Part shown: in pieces, positions 1-6,969 of the stretch
How the letters are laid out: every line of letters starts with the position of its first letter
Numbering within the stretch: position 1 is the stretch's first letter
IMG/VR virus record: IMGVR_UViG_3300027896_000209
Span: 1 to 24,502 of that record
Strand: one strand, 5' to 3'
Length of the DNA: 24,502 nt
Source of the DNA: a virus
Made by a program: the position numbers and the translations under genes
The notes under the pieces: model-generated
The model's input: only the letters and a program-made list of their open reading frames with translations
Databases searched by the model: none
What the model was told of the DNA's origin: nothing

Positions 1-23
1 CCTTTGTTTCAATGAAACAAAGG
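1..23 (+). promoter_or_regulatory. Perfect hairpin covering the ribosome site of the AAA+ ATPase gene
   Basis: Bases 1-10 (CCTTTGTTTC) and 14-23 (GAAACAAAGG) are exact reverse complements around a 3-base loop AAT. The right arm contains most of the Shine-Dalgarno sequence AAAGGAG (19-25), 7 bases before the ATG at 33. In RNA the hairpin would hide the ribosome site. No T-run follows, so it is not a typical intrinsic terminator. Whether it regulates translation, marks a processing point or protects the mRNA end is inference; the upstream gene and promoter are outside the window. Confidence 0.7.
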
Positions 24-32
24 AGCTAACTC

Positions 33-1052
33 ATGTCTAAGATCGTAATCAAGTTCGGTGAGTATCGCAATCAGGCTGTCATTAATCAGCCCTTCACTAT
101 GGTTAAGGGTATGCAGACTGGTAAGAAGGGAAACTACGTTACGGTTAAGAATGACGGGTTTTCTCCCCTCGCAATCGAAAACATCAAAATTAAGGTAAAC
201 AGTGTGAATGATATTCAGTTTGTAGACGGTGATTACGTCGAAGCAATTGTTAAGAAGGTGACCGTGACTGAAACTGACGAACAGGCAATGGATCGTATTT
301 CCACTCGCTTTAAGATCCTCGATGAAATGGCATCGGCATGTATTCGCGGCGATGTTCGTGCGATGATCGTTTCGGGTCCTCCGGGCGTTGGTAAGTCGTT
401 CGGTGTCGAACAGCAGCTTGAAAAGTCTGCGATGTTCGATCAGATTGCTGGCAACCGTCTTCGTCACAATGTTGTTAAGGGCGCAATGACTGCTCTGGGT
501 CTGTATGCCCAGCTTTACAAGTACAGCGACAAGAAGAATGTTCTGGTGTTCGATGACTGCGATAGCGTCTTTGCTGATGAACTGTCGCTGAACATTCTCA
601 AGGCTGCTCTCGACAGCGGCAAGCGTCGGCGCATTTGCTGGAACTCGGATTCGCGTCTTCTGCGTGACGAGGGTATCCCGAACAGCTTCAACTTCAACGG
701 TTCGGCTATTTTTATCACGAACCTCAAGTTCGAAAACGTCAAGAGCAAAAAGCTGCAAGATCACCTTGAGGCTCTGGAATCGCGTTGTCACTTCGTTGAT
801 CTGACCATTGACAGTGAGCGTGACAAGATGCTGCGTATTCGGCAAGTTGATCGTGACGCTGAGAATGGTCTGTTCGGTGATTACAATTTCACCAACAATG
901 AAGGTCAAGAAGTGCTTGACTTCATGCAGGCTAACTCGACTAAGCTTCGTGAGCTTTCTATTCGTACTGCTCTCAAGATCGCTGATCTGGTGAAGGTCTC
1001 GCCCAACAACTGGAAGATGCTCGCTGAAACTACTGTGATGCGTCGGCGCTAA
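33..1052 (+). CDS. AAA+ family ATPase, conserved phage type
   Basis: A 339-residue ATPase with Walker A GPPGVGKS (115-122), Walker B VLVFDDCD (170-177), a sensor-1-like strand ending in N230 (IFITN), R251 as a possible arginine finger and an RELSIRT segment (306-312) in the sensor-2 position. The first 90 residues are a beta-rich region without a recognised motif. It is not the T4 clamp-loader subunit gp44 in sequence style. I recall similar ATPases of unknown role in aquatic T4-like phages. Start: ATG with AAAGGAG at 7-base spacing. Codons are richer in C/G endings than in the genes after it (many TTC, AAC, CGT, GTC), which suggests high expression or a different origin. It probably forms a unit with the next gene, ending at the terminator at 1275-1301. 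The ATPase call is firm; substrate and role are unknown. Confidence 0.9.
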   Translation: MSKIVIKFGEYRNQAVINQPFTMVKGMQTGKKGNYVTVKNDGFSPLAIENIKIKVNSVNDIQFVDGDYVEAIVKKVTVTETDEQAMDRISTRFKILDEMASACIRGDVRAMIVSGPPGVGKSFGVEQQLEKSAMFDQIAGNRLRHNVVKGAMTALGLYAQLYKYSDKKNVLVFDDCDSVFADELSLNILKAALDSGKRRRICWNSDSRLLRDEGIPNSFNFNGSAIFITNLKFENVKSKKLQDHLEALESRCHFVDLTIDSERDKMLRIRQVDRDAENGLFGDYNFTNNEGQEVLDFMQANSTKLRELSIRTALKIADLVKVSPNNWKMLAETTVMRRR

Positions 1053-1063
1053 GGGGAAATGAA

Positions 1064-1240
1064 ATGAAAGACGATATTATCAAGTATTTTACTGCATGGT
1101 TCTGGACTACTTGGCAACTTGCTATCCTGGAAGTAGTCATCAGGATTTTTAGCGGTGAATGGGGAAGCATGGATCGTTTGGGATTCTGTCTCGCTCTTAT
1201 TGCATTCTTCGAAACGGTACGCATTCGTCAAAAACTCTAA
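1064..1240 (+). CDS. Small hypothetical protein, membrane-like
   Basis: A 58-residue ORF that starts 11 bases after the ATPase stop, with AAGGGG (1051-1056) 7 bases before the ATG. Residues 8-29 are aromatic and hydrophobic (WFWTTWQ core), and 39-52 form a second hydrophobic stretch, so a small membrane-associated protein with one or two segments is plausible. It is followed by an intrinsic terminator, which makes it the last gene of the ATPase unit. The earlier ATG at 1059 gives only two codons. I recognise no family. The ribosome site and position are the main support that it is real. Confidence 0.65.
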   Translation: MKDDIIKYFTAWFWTTWQLAILEVVIRIFSGEWGSMDRLGFCLALIAFFETVRIRQKL

Positions 1241-1274
1241 ATTTCTCTCCACTAGCGCAGTTGGTGGTAAACTC

Positions 1275-1301
1275 AGGGGAGGCTTAGGTCTCCCCTTTTT
1301 T
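1275..1301 (+). terminator. Intrinsic terminator after the ATPase unit
   Basis: AGGGGAG (1275-1281) pairs with CTCCCCT (1290-1296); the stem can extend inward by a G-U and a C-G pair to a TTAG loop. A run of six T (1296-1301) follows. It separates the ATPase unit from the promoter at 1303-1330. Confidence 0.85.
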
Positions 1302-1302
1302 C

Positions 1303-1330
1303 TTGATTTTTTTACAGATTATGATATAGT
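1303..1330 (+). promoter_or_regulatory. Sigma-70-like promoter giving a predicted leaderless mRNA
   Basis: TTGATT (1303-1308), 16-base spacer, TATAGT (1325-1330), then six bases to the ATG at 1337. The expected start of transcription, about 7 bases after the -10 box, is the A of the ATG. No Shine-Dalgarno sequence is present. An alternative TATGAT at 1320-1325 would leave an 11-base spacer, which is too short. Confidence 0.6.
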
Positions 1331-1336
1331 GATACA

Positions 1337-2329
1337 ATGGAAACGAAAGAACAACTGCTCTACTTCTTCCTGCAGGGGAAGATTAGTCTAAGCCAATATG
1401 ACTACAAGTTTCTTGCAAACTTGCAGACGATGGTCCATAATGATAGCAGGGTTACATCTAATCAGTCAGACCTGTTTGATAGGCTTATCTCTAAATACAA
1501 CAAGCAATTGGTTAAGCAAGGGATCGACGGAGAGACAGCTATTGCTCTTCCCTGGAAGTCTGTGATTGTTCAGAGTACGCCAGAATATACCGGGGCAACC
1601 GTGATGATTGTAGATGACGATATCACTATTCGAGTTCCGTTTAACAAAACCTTTATCTCAAAATTCAAAGAAATTCCCAACAACACTTTCCATTGGGATA
1701 AGGAACGTAAGAGGTATATAGCAAAGTTTTCTACTACTGCATTGAAGATTGCAGTAACATCTTTGGACAAGTACTTTCCCTCTGTACATTTTTGTGAAAA
1801 CATACAATCTATTTTGGCTGACTTGAAGCAGTACGACTCCGCATTATTTTGGAATCCTACGCTTACACTGGTAAATGACAAACTCATGATTGTTGCAATG
1901 TCATCTGTGCTTGCAGATGTGATTGGTGATATGGAAATAAATCTTGAGCCAATGACATTGTATAACCTTAGTCAGTTGGGTATTGCAATCGATCCTGCAT
2001 TAGTTGAACACGATCCGTTTCTAAAGTTCGCATCAGAACGTGTGACATATGTTGAGGCTTCTGAGGTCGCATCGATAATACCCATGATTCTAGGTCTTGG
2101 TACTAACAAGATACTGTGGGGCAGAGGTCTCGCGCATGGAACGATCGGCAAAGAAATCAAAGAACTGCTGTCTTCAAATGGAATCACCATTGCTGGAAAT
2201 CCCCGCATTTCATCACCCACTGATGATGAACTATGCATGTGCATATCTATCTATGATAGTGGTCCTCTTGCTTCATTCGTTTGCAAGATGATCATCATCA
2301 AGGATTCACGACCAATAGAGGTAAAATGA
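1337..2329 (+). CDS. Unknown protein with a HARP-like segment, coupled to UvsW
   Basis: A 330-residue protein of unknown function. Residues 1-75 are helical, with an LxxGKISLSQYDxKF-type segment. Residues about 100-145 read FNKTFISKF, FHWDKERKRYIAKF and TTALKIA; this pattern of a basic strand, a W-D-x-x-x-x-x-W/Y turn and a helix resembles HARP-type DNA-binding modules of annealing helicases such as SMARCAL1, though that is my reading and is unverified. I see no Walker motifs. Its stop overlaps the UvsW start as ATGA (2326-2329), so the two are translationally coupled. It begins directly after an early-type promoter with no leader. I infer a partner of UvsW in fork or branch processing. Confidence 0.8.
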   Translation: METKEQLLYFFLQGKISLSQYDYKFLANLQTMVHNDSRVTSNQSDLFDRLISKYNKQLVKQGIDGETAIALPWKSVIVQSTPEYTGATVMIVDDDITIRVPFNKTFISKFKEIPNNTFHWDKERKRYIAKFSTTALKIAVTSLDKYFPSVHFCENIQSILADLKQYDSALFWNPTLTLVNDKLMIVAMSSVLADVIGDMEINLEPMTLYNLSQLGIAIDPALVEHDPFLKFASERVTYVEASEVASIIPMILGLGTNKILWGRGLAHGTIGKEIKELLSSNGITIAGNPRISSPTDDELCMCISIYDSGPLASFVCKMIIIKDSRPIEVK

Positions 2330-3786
2330 GAGAAGCAAAAATAATAATCAAAGATGAGGTGAATGTGAAAATCGAGGGTCTTGAATTAGACACTCGAAGA
2401 GCATTGATGAAAAAGTTTGAGTTTGAAAAACCGGGTGCAAGGTATCTTCCTTCTGTTCGACTGGGTAGATGGAATGGTAAGATAAGCTATTTCTCTCTTG
2501 CAGGCAGTACCTTTCTTAATCTGTTGGATCAAATCATTCCATATCTTATGGAACATGACTATGATATTGAAATAGATGATCGTAGACAACCTCATCCTGA
2601 ACTTAAATTCGATGTGGTTAATGAAGACACATTTGCCGATACGTTATGGCCAAAAGGTCATGAACGCGAAGGTCAACCAGTTGTGTTGCGCGATTATCAG
2701 GTAGAGATTGTCAACAACTTCCTAGCTAATCCGCAATCATTGCAAGAAGTAGCAACAGGTGCAGGCAAGACGTTGATGACGGCTGCTCTAGCAAAGAGCG
2801 TAGAGCAATACGGTCGTTCTCTAGTCATTGTGCCCAACACCTCTCTTGTTGTACAGACAGAAGCAGACTTCATCAATCTAGGTTTGGATGTAGGAGTGTA
2901 CTTCGGTGCTCGTAAAGAATACGGAAAGACACACACTATCTGCACTTGGCAATCTCTGAACATTCTATTGAAGAAAATATCAGGGGAAGAAGATCGAGAC
3001 CCTGAAATGGAAGAGTTCTTCTTTGATGACATCGCCTGTGTAATTGTTGACGAAGTTCATATGGCTAAAGCTGATGTACTAAAGACAATGCTTACTGGAG
3101 TTTTTTCTAACATTCCTATTCGATGGGGACTTACAGGAACTATTCCAAAAGCAGCAATGGATAAAGTCTCGCTGCTAGTGTCTCTTGGTCCTGTAATCGG
3201 AAAGCTCTCTGCAAGTGAACTACAAGATCGCGGTGTTTTAGCTAACTGTCACGTTAACATTGTGCAGCTAAAGGACAAAGTGGAGTTCACGAACTATCAG
3301 TCAGAACTTAAACATCTGCTAGAAGATGAAAACCGTCTAGATAAAATGGCTGATCTAATCAGAGAGGTCAATAAAACCGGTAACACTTTGGTCCTAGTAG
3401 ACCGAGTGAATGCAGGTAAAGAGTTAGTGAGCCGATTAGACAACGCGGTGTTCGTTAACGGTGGCACTAAACTCACAGAACGAAAGGAAGAATATGATGA
3501 AGTGGCCACGAGTGATGACAAGATTATTGTCGCCACGTATGGCGTTGCGGCTGTCGGTATCAATATTCCTCGTATCTTTAACTTGGTACTTATTGAGCCT
3601 GGTAAGTCGTTTGTACGTGTTATTCAAAGTATTGGGCGCGGCATAAGAAAAGCAGAAGACAAGGACTTCGTGCAGATTTGGGATATCACAAGCTCATGTA
3701 AGTTTGCGAAAAGACATCTTACCCAGCGCAAGGTCTTTTATAAAGAAGCCCATTACCCCTTTACAATAGAGAAATTGGATTATTAA
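2326..3786 (+). CDS. uvsW: UvsW-like superfamily 2 DNA/RNA helicase
   Basis: A 486-residue SF2 helicase of the T4 UvsW type, which unwinds branched DNA and R-loops and helps switch from origin- to recombination-dependent replication. Motifs: Q-like RDYQ (122-125), Walker A ATGAGKT (143-149), DEVH box (242-245), motif III LTGT (269-272), and motif VI QSIGRGIRK (434-442). The first 110 residues contain the small N-terminal domain (LGRWNGKISYF, 46-56) seen in UvsW. Length is close to T4 UvsW (about 500-590 by annotation). I choose the ATG at 2326, preceded by AGAGG and overlapping the upstream stop, rather than an in-frame ATG at 2281 that lies inside the preceding gene. All catalytic motifs look intact. 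Confidence 0.93.
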   Translation: MREAKIIIKDEVNVKIEGLELDTRRALMKKFEFEKPGARYLPSVRLGRWNGKISYFSLAGSTFLNLLDQIIPYLMEHDYDIEIDDRRQPHPELKFDVVNEDTFADTLWPKGHEREGQPVVLRDYQVEIVNNFLANPQSLQEVATGAGKTLMTAALAKSVEQYGRSLVIVPNTSLVVQTEADFINLGLDVGVYFGARKEYGKTHTICTWQSLNILLKKISGEEDRDPEMEEFFFDDIACVIVDEVHMAKADVLKTMLTGVFSNIPIRWGLTGTIPKAAMDKVSLLVSLGPVIGKLSASELQDRGVLANCHVNIVQLKDKVEFTNYQSELKHLLEDENRLDKMADLIREVNKTGNTLVLVDRVNAGKELVSRLDNAVFVNGGTKLTERKEEYDEVATSDDKIIVATYGVAAVGINIPRIFNLVLIEPGKSFVRVIQSIGRGIRKAEDKDFVQIWDITSSCKFAKRHLTQRKVFYKEAHYPFTIEKLDY

Positions 3787-3790
3787 CATG

Positions 3791-3819
3791 TTGACTTTGA
3801 GCCAATTGTTTGATAGTAT
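3791..3819 (+). promoter_or_regulatory. Sigma-70-like promoter giving a predicted leaderless mRNA
   Basis: TTGACT (3791-3796), 17-base spacer, TAGTAT (3814-3819, matching TAnnnT), then six bases to the ATG at 3826. Predicted transcription start is the A of the ATG; no Shine-Dalgarno sequence is present. A TATAAC at 3817-3822 is an alternative -10 box but gives a 20-base spacer. Confidence 0.5.
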
Positions 3820-3825
3820 AACATT

Positions 3826-4329
3826 ATGAGAATACTCACTTTAGAAGAAAATCGCTACTTTAACTTGGAACAACTTCCAGAAGAAGTAGATGATATACGT
3901 TTTGCCATCTTAGATAATTCAACTCCATCTAATGTTGACTATCATTTTATTCCATTGATCTTTCTGGAATCATTCAACTCTCCTGCTCTTGTTCTTAAGA
4001 TCGGAGACAAAGTAATTAGAATGCCAGTTGATTGGCAAGTATTGATAGGAGAACAAGAACATGGTGATTTAGAAACTCTACCACTCTCAAGTCTCAATGA
4101 CAGAGGGTTTCATGCATTTGAGTTTAATCCATTGACTTCGTTTTCTCCTTCTTTCTTACCGATAGAAATTTTGGACATCTATCCAGACGTAACTTGGTAT
4201 GCACCGAGAATGAGAAACGGTCAATTTCTCTGTGTCCCTATCGATGATGGAGAAAAACCAAGATGCGTGTATTTTGTAAAAGAAATCAGTCGTAATTGTG
4301 AAGTAGTTGACTACAGCCAGGTATTTTAA
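3826..4329 (+). CDS. Conserved hypothetical protein behind an early-type promoter
   Basis: A 167-residue soluble protein with a mixed alpha/beta look and no motif I can assign. Notable stretches are PLIFLESFNSPAL (43-55), a KIGDKVIRMPVDWQVLIGEQE block (58-78) and a C-terminal FLCVPIDDGEKPR segment. There are no membrane segments, cysteine clusters or nucleotide-binding loops. The start is fixed by the promoter six bases upstream and by the absence of any other ATG between promoter and ORF. Expression is probably early, in the same class as primase and UvsW. I recall no assigned function. Confidence 0.8.
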   Translation: MRILTLEENRYFNLEQLPEEVDDIRFAILDNSTPSNVDYHFIPLIFLESFNSPALVLKIGDKVIRMPVDWQVLIGEQEHGDLETLPLSSLNDRGFHAFEFNPLTSFSPSFLPIEILDIYPDVTWYAPRMRNGQFLCVPIDDGEKPRCVYFVKEISRNCEVVDYSQVF

Positions 4330-4339
4330 AGGAGTAAGT

Positions 4340-4471
4340 ATGATCAAGGAATCGTTAATTCAAGAGTTTCAGAAGAACAACAAAGAATCTGACATCATGG
4401 GTGTCGTTCGCACTCTATATCCAAATATTGAAGTGTCGATTCCGACGGCAAAGAAGAGCAAGAAGAAATGA
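4340..4471 (+). CDS. Small basic hypothetical protein
   Basis: A 43-residue ORF with a strong ribosome site (AAAGGAG at 4328-4334, five bases before the ATG). It begins 10 bases after the preceding stop, so it belongs to that transcript. The N-terminal half is amphipathic helix (ESLIQEFQKNN) and the C-terminal tail is a lysine cluster (AKKSKKKK-like, 38-43), which suits nucleic-acid or acidic-protein binding. No family recognised. Confidence 0.65.
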   Translation: MIKESLIQEFQKNNKESDIMGVVRTLYPNIEVSIPTAKKSKKK

Positions 4472-4498
4472 TGCTTAGTATTGCAGGGTAGGACTGAT

Positions 4499-4858
4499 AT
4501 GTCAAATGGGCCAGCAAGTAGTTATATCTCGGCTAATTATATTCCAGTTGAGCCGCCGCGTAAAAGAAAGGTAAAGAAGATGAATTGGTTTAAGAGAAAG
4601 TTTGCACAGTGGTCACGTGAAGCATGGGAATATGCTCACAATAGTACAGAGCTTAAGGCAGTAGATCGTAATAGCCCTGATGCTAGAACCAGCATGAGGT
4701 TCACTGTTTATCCAGCTTCGGGAGGATATGTTATTGAGCATTATCGTTATGAGCGCCACAAGGATGGTGACGGTCCTAGCTTGACTATCGTTAACAACGG
4801 TGAAAGTCTTGGTACCGCAGTTGAACACATTCTTGCAATTGAGGCGTTGAAGTTATGA
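4499..4858 (+). CDS. Conserved hypothetical protein, basic N-terminus
   Basis: A 119-residue protein. Residues 19-27 are very basic (PPRKRKVKK), followed by MNWFKRKFAQW, and the C-terminal half (66-119) is a beta-rich domain beginning MRFTVYPASGGYVIEHYRY and ending in a helix. I place the start at the ATG at 4499, with GGTAGGA just upstream. A second in-frame ATG at 4580 (residue 28) follows a purine-rich GGTAAAGAAG and could start a 92-residue form. A TTG at 4481 is less likely. Function unknown; its last codon overlaps the next small ORF. Confidence 0.7.
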   Translation: MSNGPASSYISANYIPVEPPRKRKVKKMNWFKRKFAQWSREAWEYAHNSTELKAVDRNSPDARTSMRFTVYPASGGYVIEHYRYERHKDGDGPSLTIVNNGESLGTAVEHILAIEALKL

Positions 4859-4911
4859 AGTTTGAAATCAATAAAGAAGCTGTTCAATGTATAAAGGAAA
4901 CAAAGGAATGA
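4855..4911 (+). CDS. Possible 18-residue linking peptide
   Basis: An 18-codon ORF (begins MKFEINKEAV) whose ATG overlaps the upstream stop (ATGA, 4855-4858) and whose stop overlaps the next start (ATGA, 4908-4911). The double overlap would let ribosomes pass between its neighbours. It may be a remnant of a longer gene or only a re-initiation bridge. It has no ribosome site of its own. Confidence 0.35.
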   Translation: MKFEINKEAVQCIKETKE

Positions 4912-5189
4912 GCGATATTAAAGTAGCTCGTATCAATATAGAACCTACTGGTGATAGCCCTAATTTCTACTTCCACATGCTGCGCCGCACTGCCGGCGGA
5001 ACTGAAATTCTCAAGCAACCATTCAAGCTCGCAGACTTAAAGATTCCTGATTATGATTTGGACGAAGCCATCAAAAAGGCATATGATGAATGCTTGAATA
5101 AGTGGTACAACAGTGATATGGATGCATCTGTCTTTGTAATCTCTTACAATGGTAAAAACCTAGTATATCAAAACCCGCAGGCAATTTAA
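4908..5189 (+). CDS. Hypothetical protein
   Basis: A 93-residue protein with an N-terminal strand pair (KVARINIEP, FYFHMLRR), a helix DLDEAIKKAYDECLNKWY (52-69) and a final strand pair (ASVFVISYNGKNLVY). I start it at the ATG at 4908, 9 bases after AAGGA (4894-4898). An in-frame ATG at 4887 lacks a ribosome site. It shares one base with the following WGR-like gene. No function can be assigned. Confidence 0.7.
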   Translation: MSDIKVARINIEPTGDSPNFYFHMLRRTAGGTEILKQPFKLADLKIPDYDLDEAIKKAYDECLNKWYNSDMDASVFVISYNGKNLVYQNPQAI

Positions 5190-5488
5190 TGAAGTACGAA
5201 TTTATCGGCTGGTGCCATGAAGGCATTCACGATAAAATATGGGGAGTTATACCTCTTAGGGAAAGTGCAGTAGTTTTTGGCGGATCCTATCTTATCTTTT
5301 GGGGCCGTCGGGGCCGTAAGTTGCAGACAAAAATCATTGAGGATGCTGCTTGGGGCATCAATGATAAAATTTTATCCAAGAAAGAACGCGGATATATTGA
5401 AGTTGACCCTGATAAGCTTGATGAATTGTACCCTGAGTTCAAAAGCGATCTAAGTAAAACAGCAATGTGGGCATTGTTAAAGGTGTAA
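5189..5488 (+). CDS. WGR-like domain protein
   Basis: A 99-residue single-domain protein. IGWCHEGIHDKIWGVI (6-21) is followed by YLIFWGRRGRKLQTKI (34-49), which contains the Trp-Gly-Arg signature at W38-G39-R40. Then comes a KILSKKERGYIEVD segment (60-73), which fits the helix and KxxKGY part of the WGR fold. In PARP1 the WGR domain contacts DNA ends; in bacteria WGR proteins are often stand-alone or fused to other domains. A nucleic-acid contact role here is inference. The ATG shares a base with the previous stop (TAATG). The assignment rests on motif order, not on a search. Confidence 0.7.
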   Translation: MKYEFIGWCHEGIHDKIWGVIPLRESAVVFGGSYLIFWGRRGRKLQTKIIEDAAWGINDKILSKKERGYIEVDPDKLDELYPEFKSDLSKTAMWALLKV

Positions 5489-5489
5489 T

Positions 5490-6077
5490 ATGGCTAAAGA
5501 AAAACTCTCAGCAGACGAAAAGTTTGAAAAGGTTGACTTTGACTTGTTTGATGCACTGACTGCCATAGACAAGAAGGACTACTCGTATTACGATAGATTG
5601 ACAGTTGAACAGCAGAAGAAGTTCATTCCGTTCATGATGATTCATTGGATAAGTACAGTAAAGGCAAACTCTGATATTCAGTCCTACTATCTACAAAGCA
5701 CTGAATATCATGCTAACAGGTATCTGTTCAATGAAAACGTACAGAAGCATCCCAAGCTACAATGGTTGATGTTGTGTGCTGCATCGCCGGGACTTGGAAA
5801 GCAATTTCATCAATGGATACCGCACATCAAAGAGCGAGTCAGTAAGCTAAAAGAATCTCCGAAGTACAAAGACATTAAGGAGTACTTCAAGAAAATCTAC
5901 CCCAAATCGAATGACGGCGACCTTTCCCTTTTGAGTGAGGTTTATGTTGACAATCATAAGCGTAGAATGTATCTTGCAAGTAAGTTCCCTAACATAAAAT
6001 ATGACGAAATCGAGTTATTAAGTGACCTTATCACAGACGAAGATATTAAGCAATATGAAGAAGACTGGGGTAACTAA
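5490..6077 (+). CDS. Candidate clamp-loader small subunit (gp62-like)
   Basis: A 195-residue, largely helical protein. The N-terminal pattern DLFDALTAIDKKDYSYYD (18-35), the segment KKFIPFMMIHW and a central QKHPKLQWLMLCAASPGLGKQ block recall the gp62-type small subunits of sliding-clamp loaders in marine T4-like phages. These pair with an ATPase subunit (gp44) to load gp45. I see no Walker A motif: PGLGKQ lacks the final G-K-S/T. No gp44 or gp45 gene is in the window, so the usual neighbours are missing. AAAGG lies before the start. It overlaps the next gene by 23 bases. The call is from remembered family patterns and is tentative; the gene itself is secure. Confidence 0.6.
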   Translation: MAKEKLSADEKFEKVDFDLFDALTAIDKKDYSYYDRLTVEQQKKFIPFMMIHWISTVKANSDIQSYYLQSTEYHANRYLFNENVQKHPKLQWLMLCAASPGLGKQFHQWIPHIKERVSKLKESPKYKDIKEYFKKIYPKSNDGDLSLLSEVYVDNHKRRMYLASKFPNIKYDEIELLSDLITDEDIKQYEEDWGN

Positions 6078-6750
6078 AACAGAATTCCAGTGTGAGTTCT
6101 GTAGTAGGTATTTCCAAAAGGAAACTACATGGATGAATCATCTGTGTGAAAGCAAGCGCAGATGGCAAGATCGTGATTTGGCTGGAAACCGCATCGGGTT
6201 TCAATCATGGCTTCGATTCTACAAGAAGAACACCAACAAGAAACAACTGACCTACGTAGATTTTGCGAAGTCGGCATACTACATTGCCTTTGTGAAGTTT
6301 GGTCATTACTGCGTTAATGTCAAAGTGATCAACGTAAATCGTTATGCTGACTGGTTGCTTGACAATAAGCTAAAGATTGACAACTGGTGCAGTGACGTAA
6401 ACTACAATAAGTTCTTGATTCAGTATCTAAAAGACGAAGATCCGCTAGATGCAATAGCCCGTAGTATCGAGACTACGATTGATATTGCTAAGGAAGCAGG
6501 AGTACAGAGCAAAGATTGCTTACGGTATGTGAATCGAAATCGACTAGCACAGATGGTGTCAAATGGAAAGATTAGCCCATGGATGCTCTATCACAGTGAG
6601 AGTGGTATTGCGTTTCTTGAAGCTCTAGACGAGGTGCAACAGAAATATATTCTGGAGTACATCAATCCCGAACAGTGGGCAGTAAAGTTCAAGCGTGATC
6701 CAGAAATGGTAACACAAGTCAAGCAACTTTTGGCAGCAGGAGGCTACTGA
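6055..6750 (+). CDS. Conserved phage protein with an N-terminal zinc-finger-like motif
   Basis: A 231-residue protein. The N-terminus has C13-x2-C16, an aromatic pair and then H29-x-C31 (FQCEFCSRYF, NHLCESKRR), a compact Cys/His site that probably binds zinc. The rest is helical and ends QLLAAGGY. I take the ATG at 6055 because the zinc site begins 12 residues in; the ORF is open upstream to 6022 inside the previous gene. It overlaps that gene by 23 bases and shares one base with the next. I recall homologues next to replication genes in marine T4-like phages, all of unknown function. DNA or RNA binding is inference. Confidence 0.75.
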   Translation: MKKTGVTKTEFQCEFCSRYFQKETTWMNHLCESKRRWQDRDLAGNRIGFQSWLRFYKKNTNKKQLTYVDFAKSAYYIAFVKFGHYCVNVKVINVNRYADWLLDNKLKIDNWCSDVNYNKFLIQYLKDEDPLDAIARSIETTIDIAKEAGVQSKDCLRYVNRNRLAQMVSNGKISPWMLYHSESGIAFLEALDEVQQKYILEYINPEQWAVKFKRDPEMVTQVKQLLAAGGY

Positions 6751-6968
6751 TGGATAGCAGAATCGTCCAAGTCAATATCGACTATGAAAATAGACGGGAT
6801 GATGAAGAAGATTTAGAAAAATGGGCCCTTCGTAACTGTGATGGTTTTCTCGGTACGTACAGTAACTGGCAGCAGTATCAACCGGTAAGAAATGATCATG
6901 TCTCAGTCAGGACATTCTATTTTAACAACGAAAAATCAGCGATGATATTTTTGTTGCGATGGTTATGA
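6750..6968 (+). CDS. Small phage protein, tandem family member 1
   Basis: A 72-residue acidic protein. A helix EDLEKWALRNC (20-30) is followed by an aromatic loop and a terminal pair of strands with FYFNNEKSAMIFLLRWL (56-72). The ending F-x-F-x-x-E/D-x-A-x-x-F-x-L-R-W is one I recognise from many short phage ORFans. Start overlaps the previous stop as TGATG. The next three genes have the same plan (see the tandem finding). Function unknown. Confidence 0.7.
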   Translation: MDSRIVQVNIDYENRRDDEEDLEKWALRNCDGFLGTYSNWQQYQPVRNDHVSVRTFYFNNEKSAMIFLLRWL

Positions 6969-6969
6969 T

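Noticed and set aside
9-908. A 299-codon minus-strand ORF opposite the AAA+ ATPase
   Set aside because: It mirrors a gene with clear Walker motifs and strong codon bias, which leaves few stops on the opposite strand; it has no recognisable motif or ribosome site.
5775-5810. PGLGKQ in the gp62-like protein as a Walker A motif
   Set aside because: It lacks the GxxxxGK[ST] pattern, and no Walker B follows.
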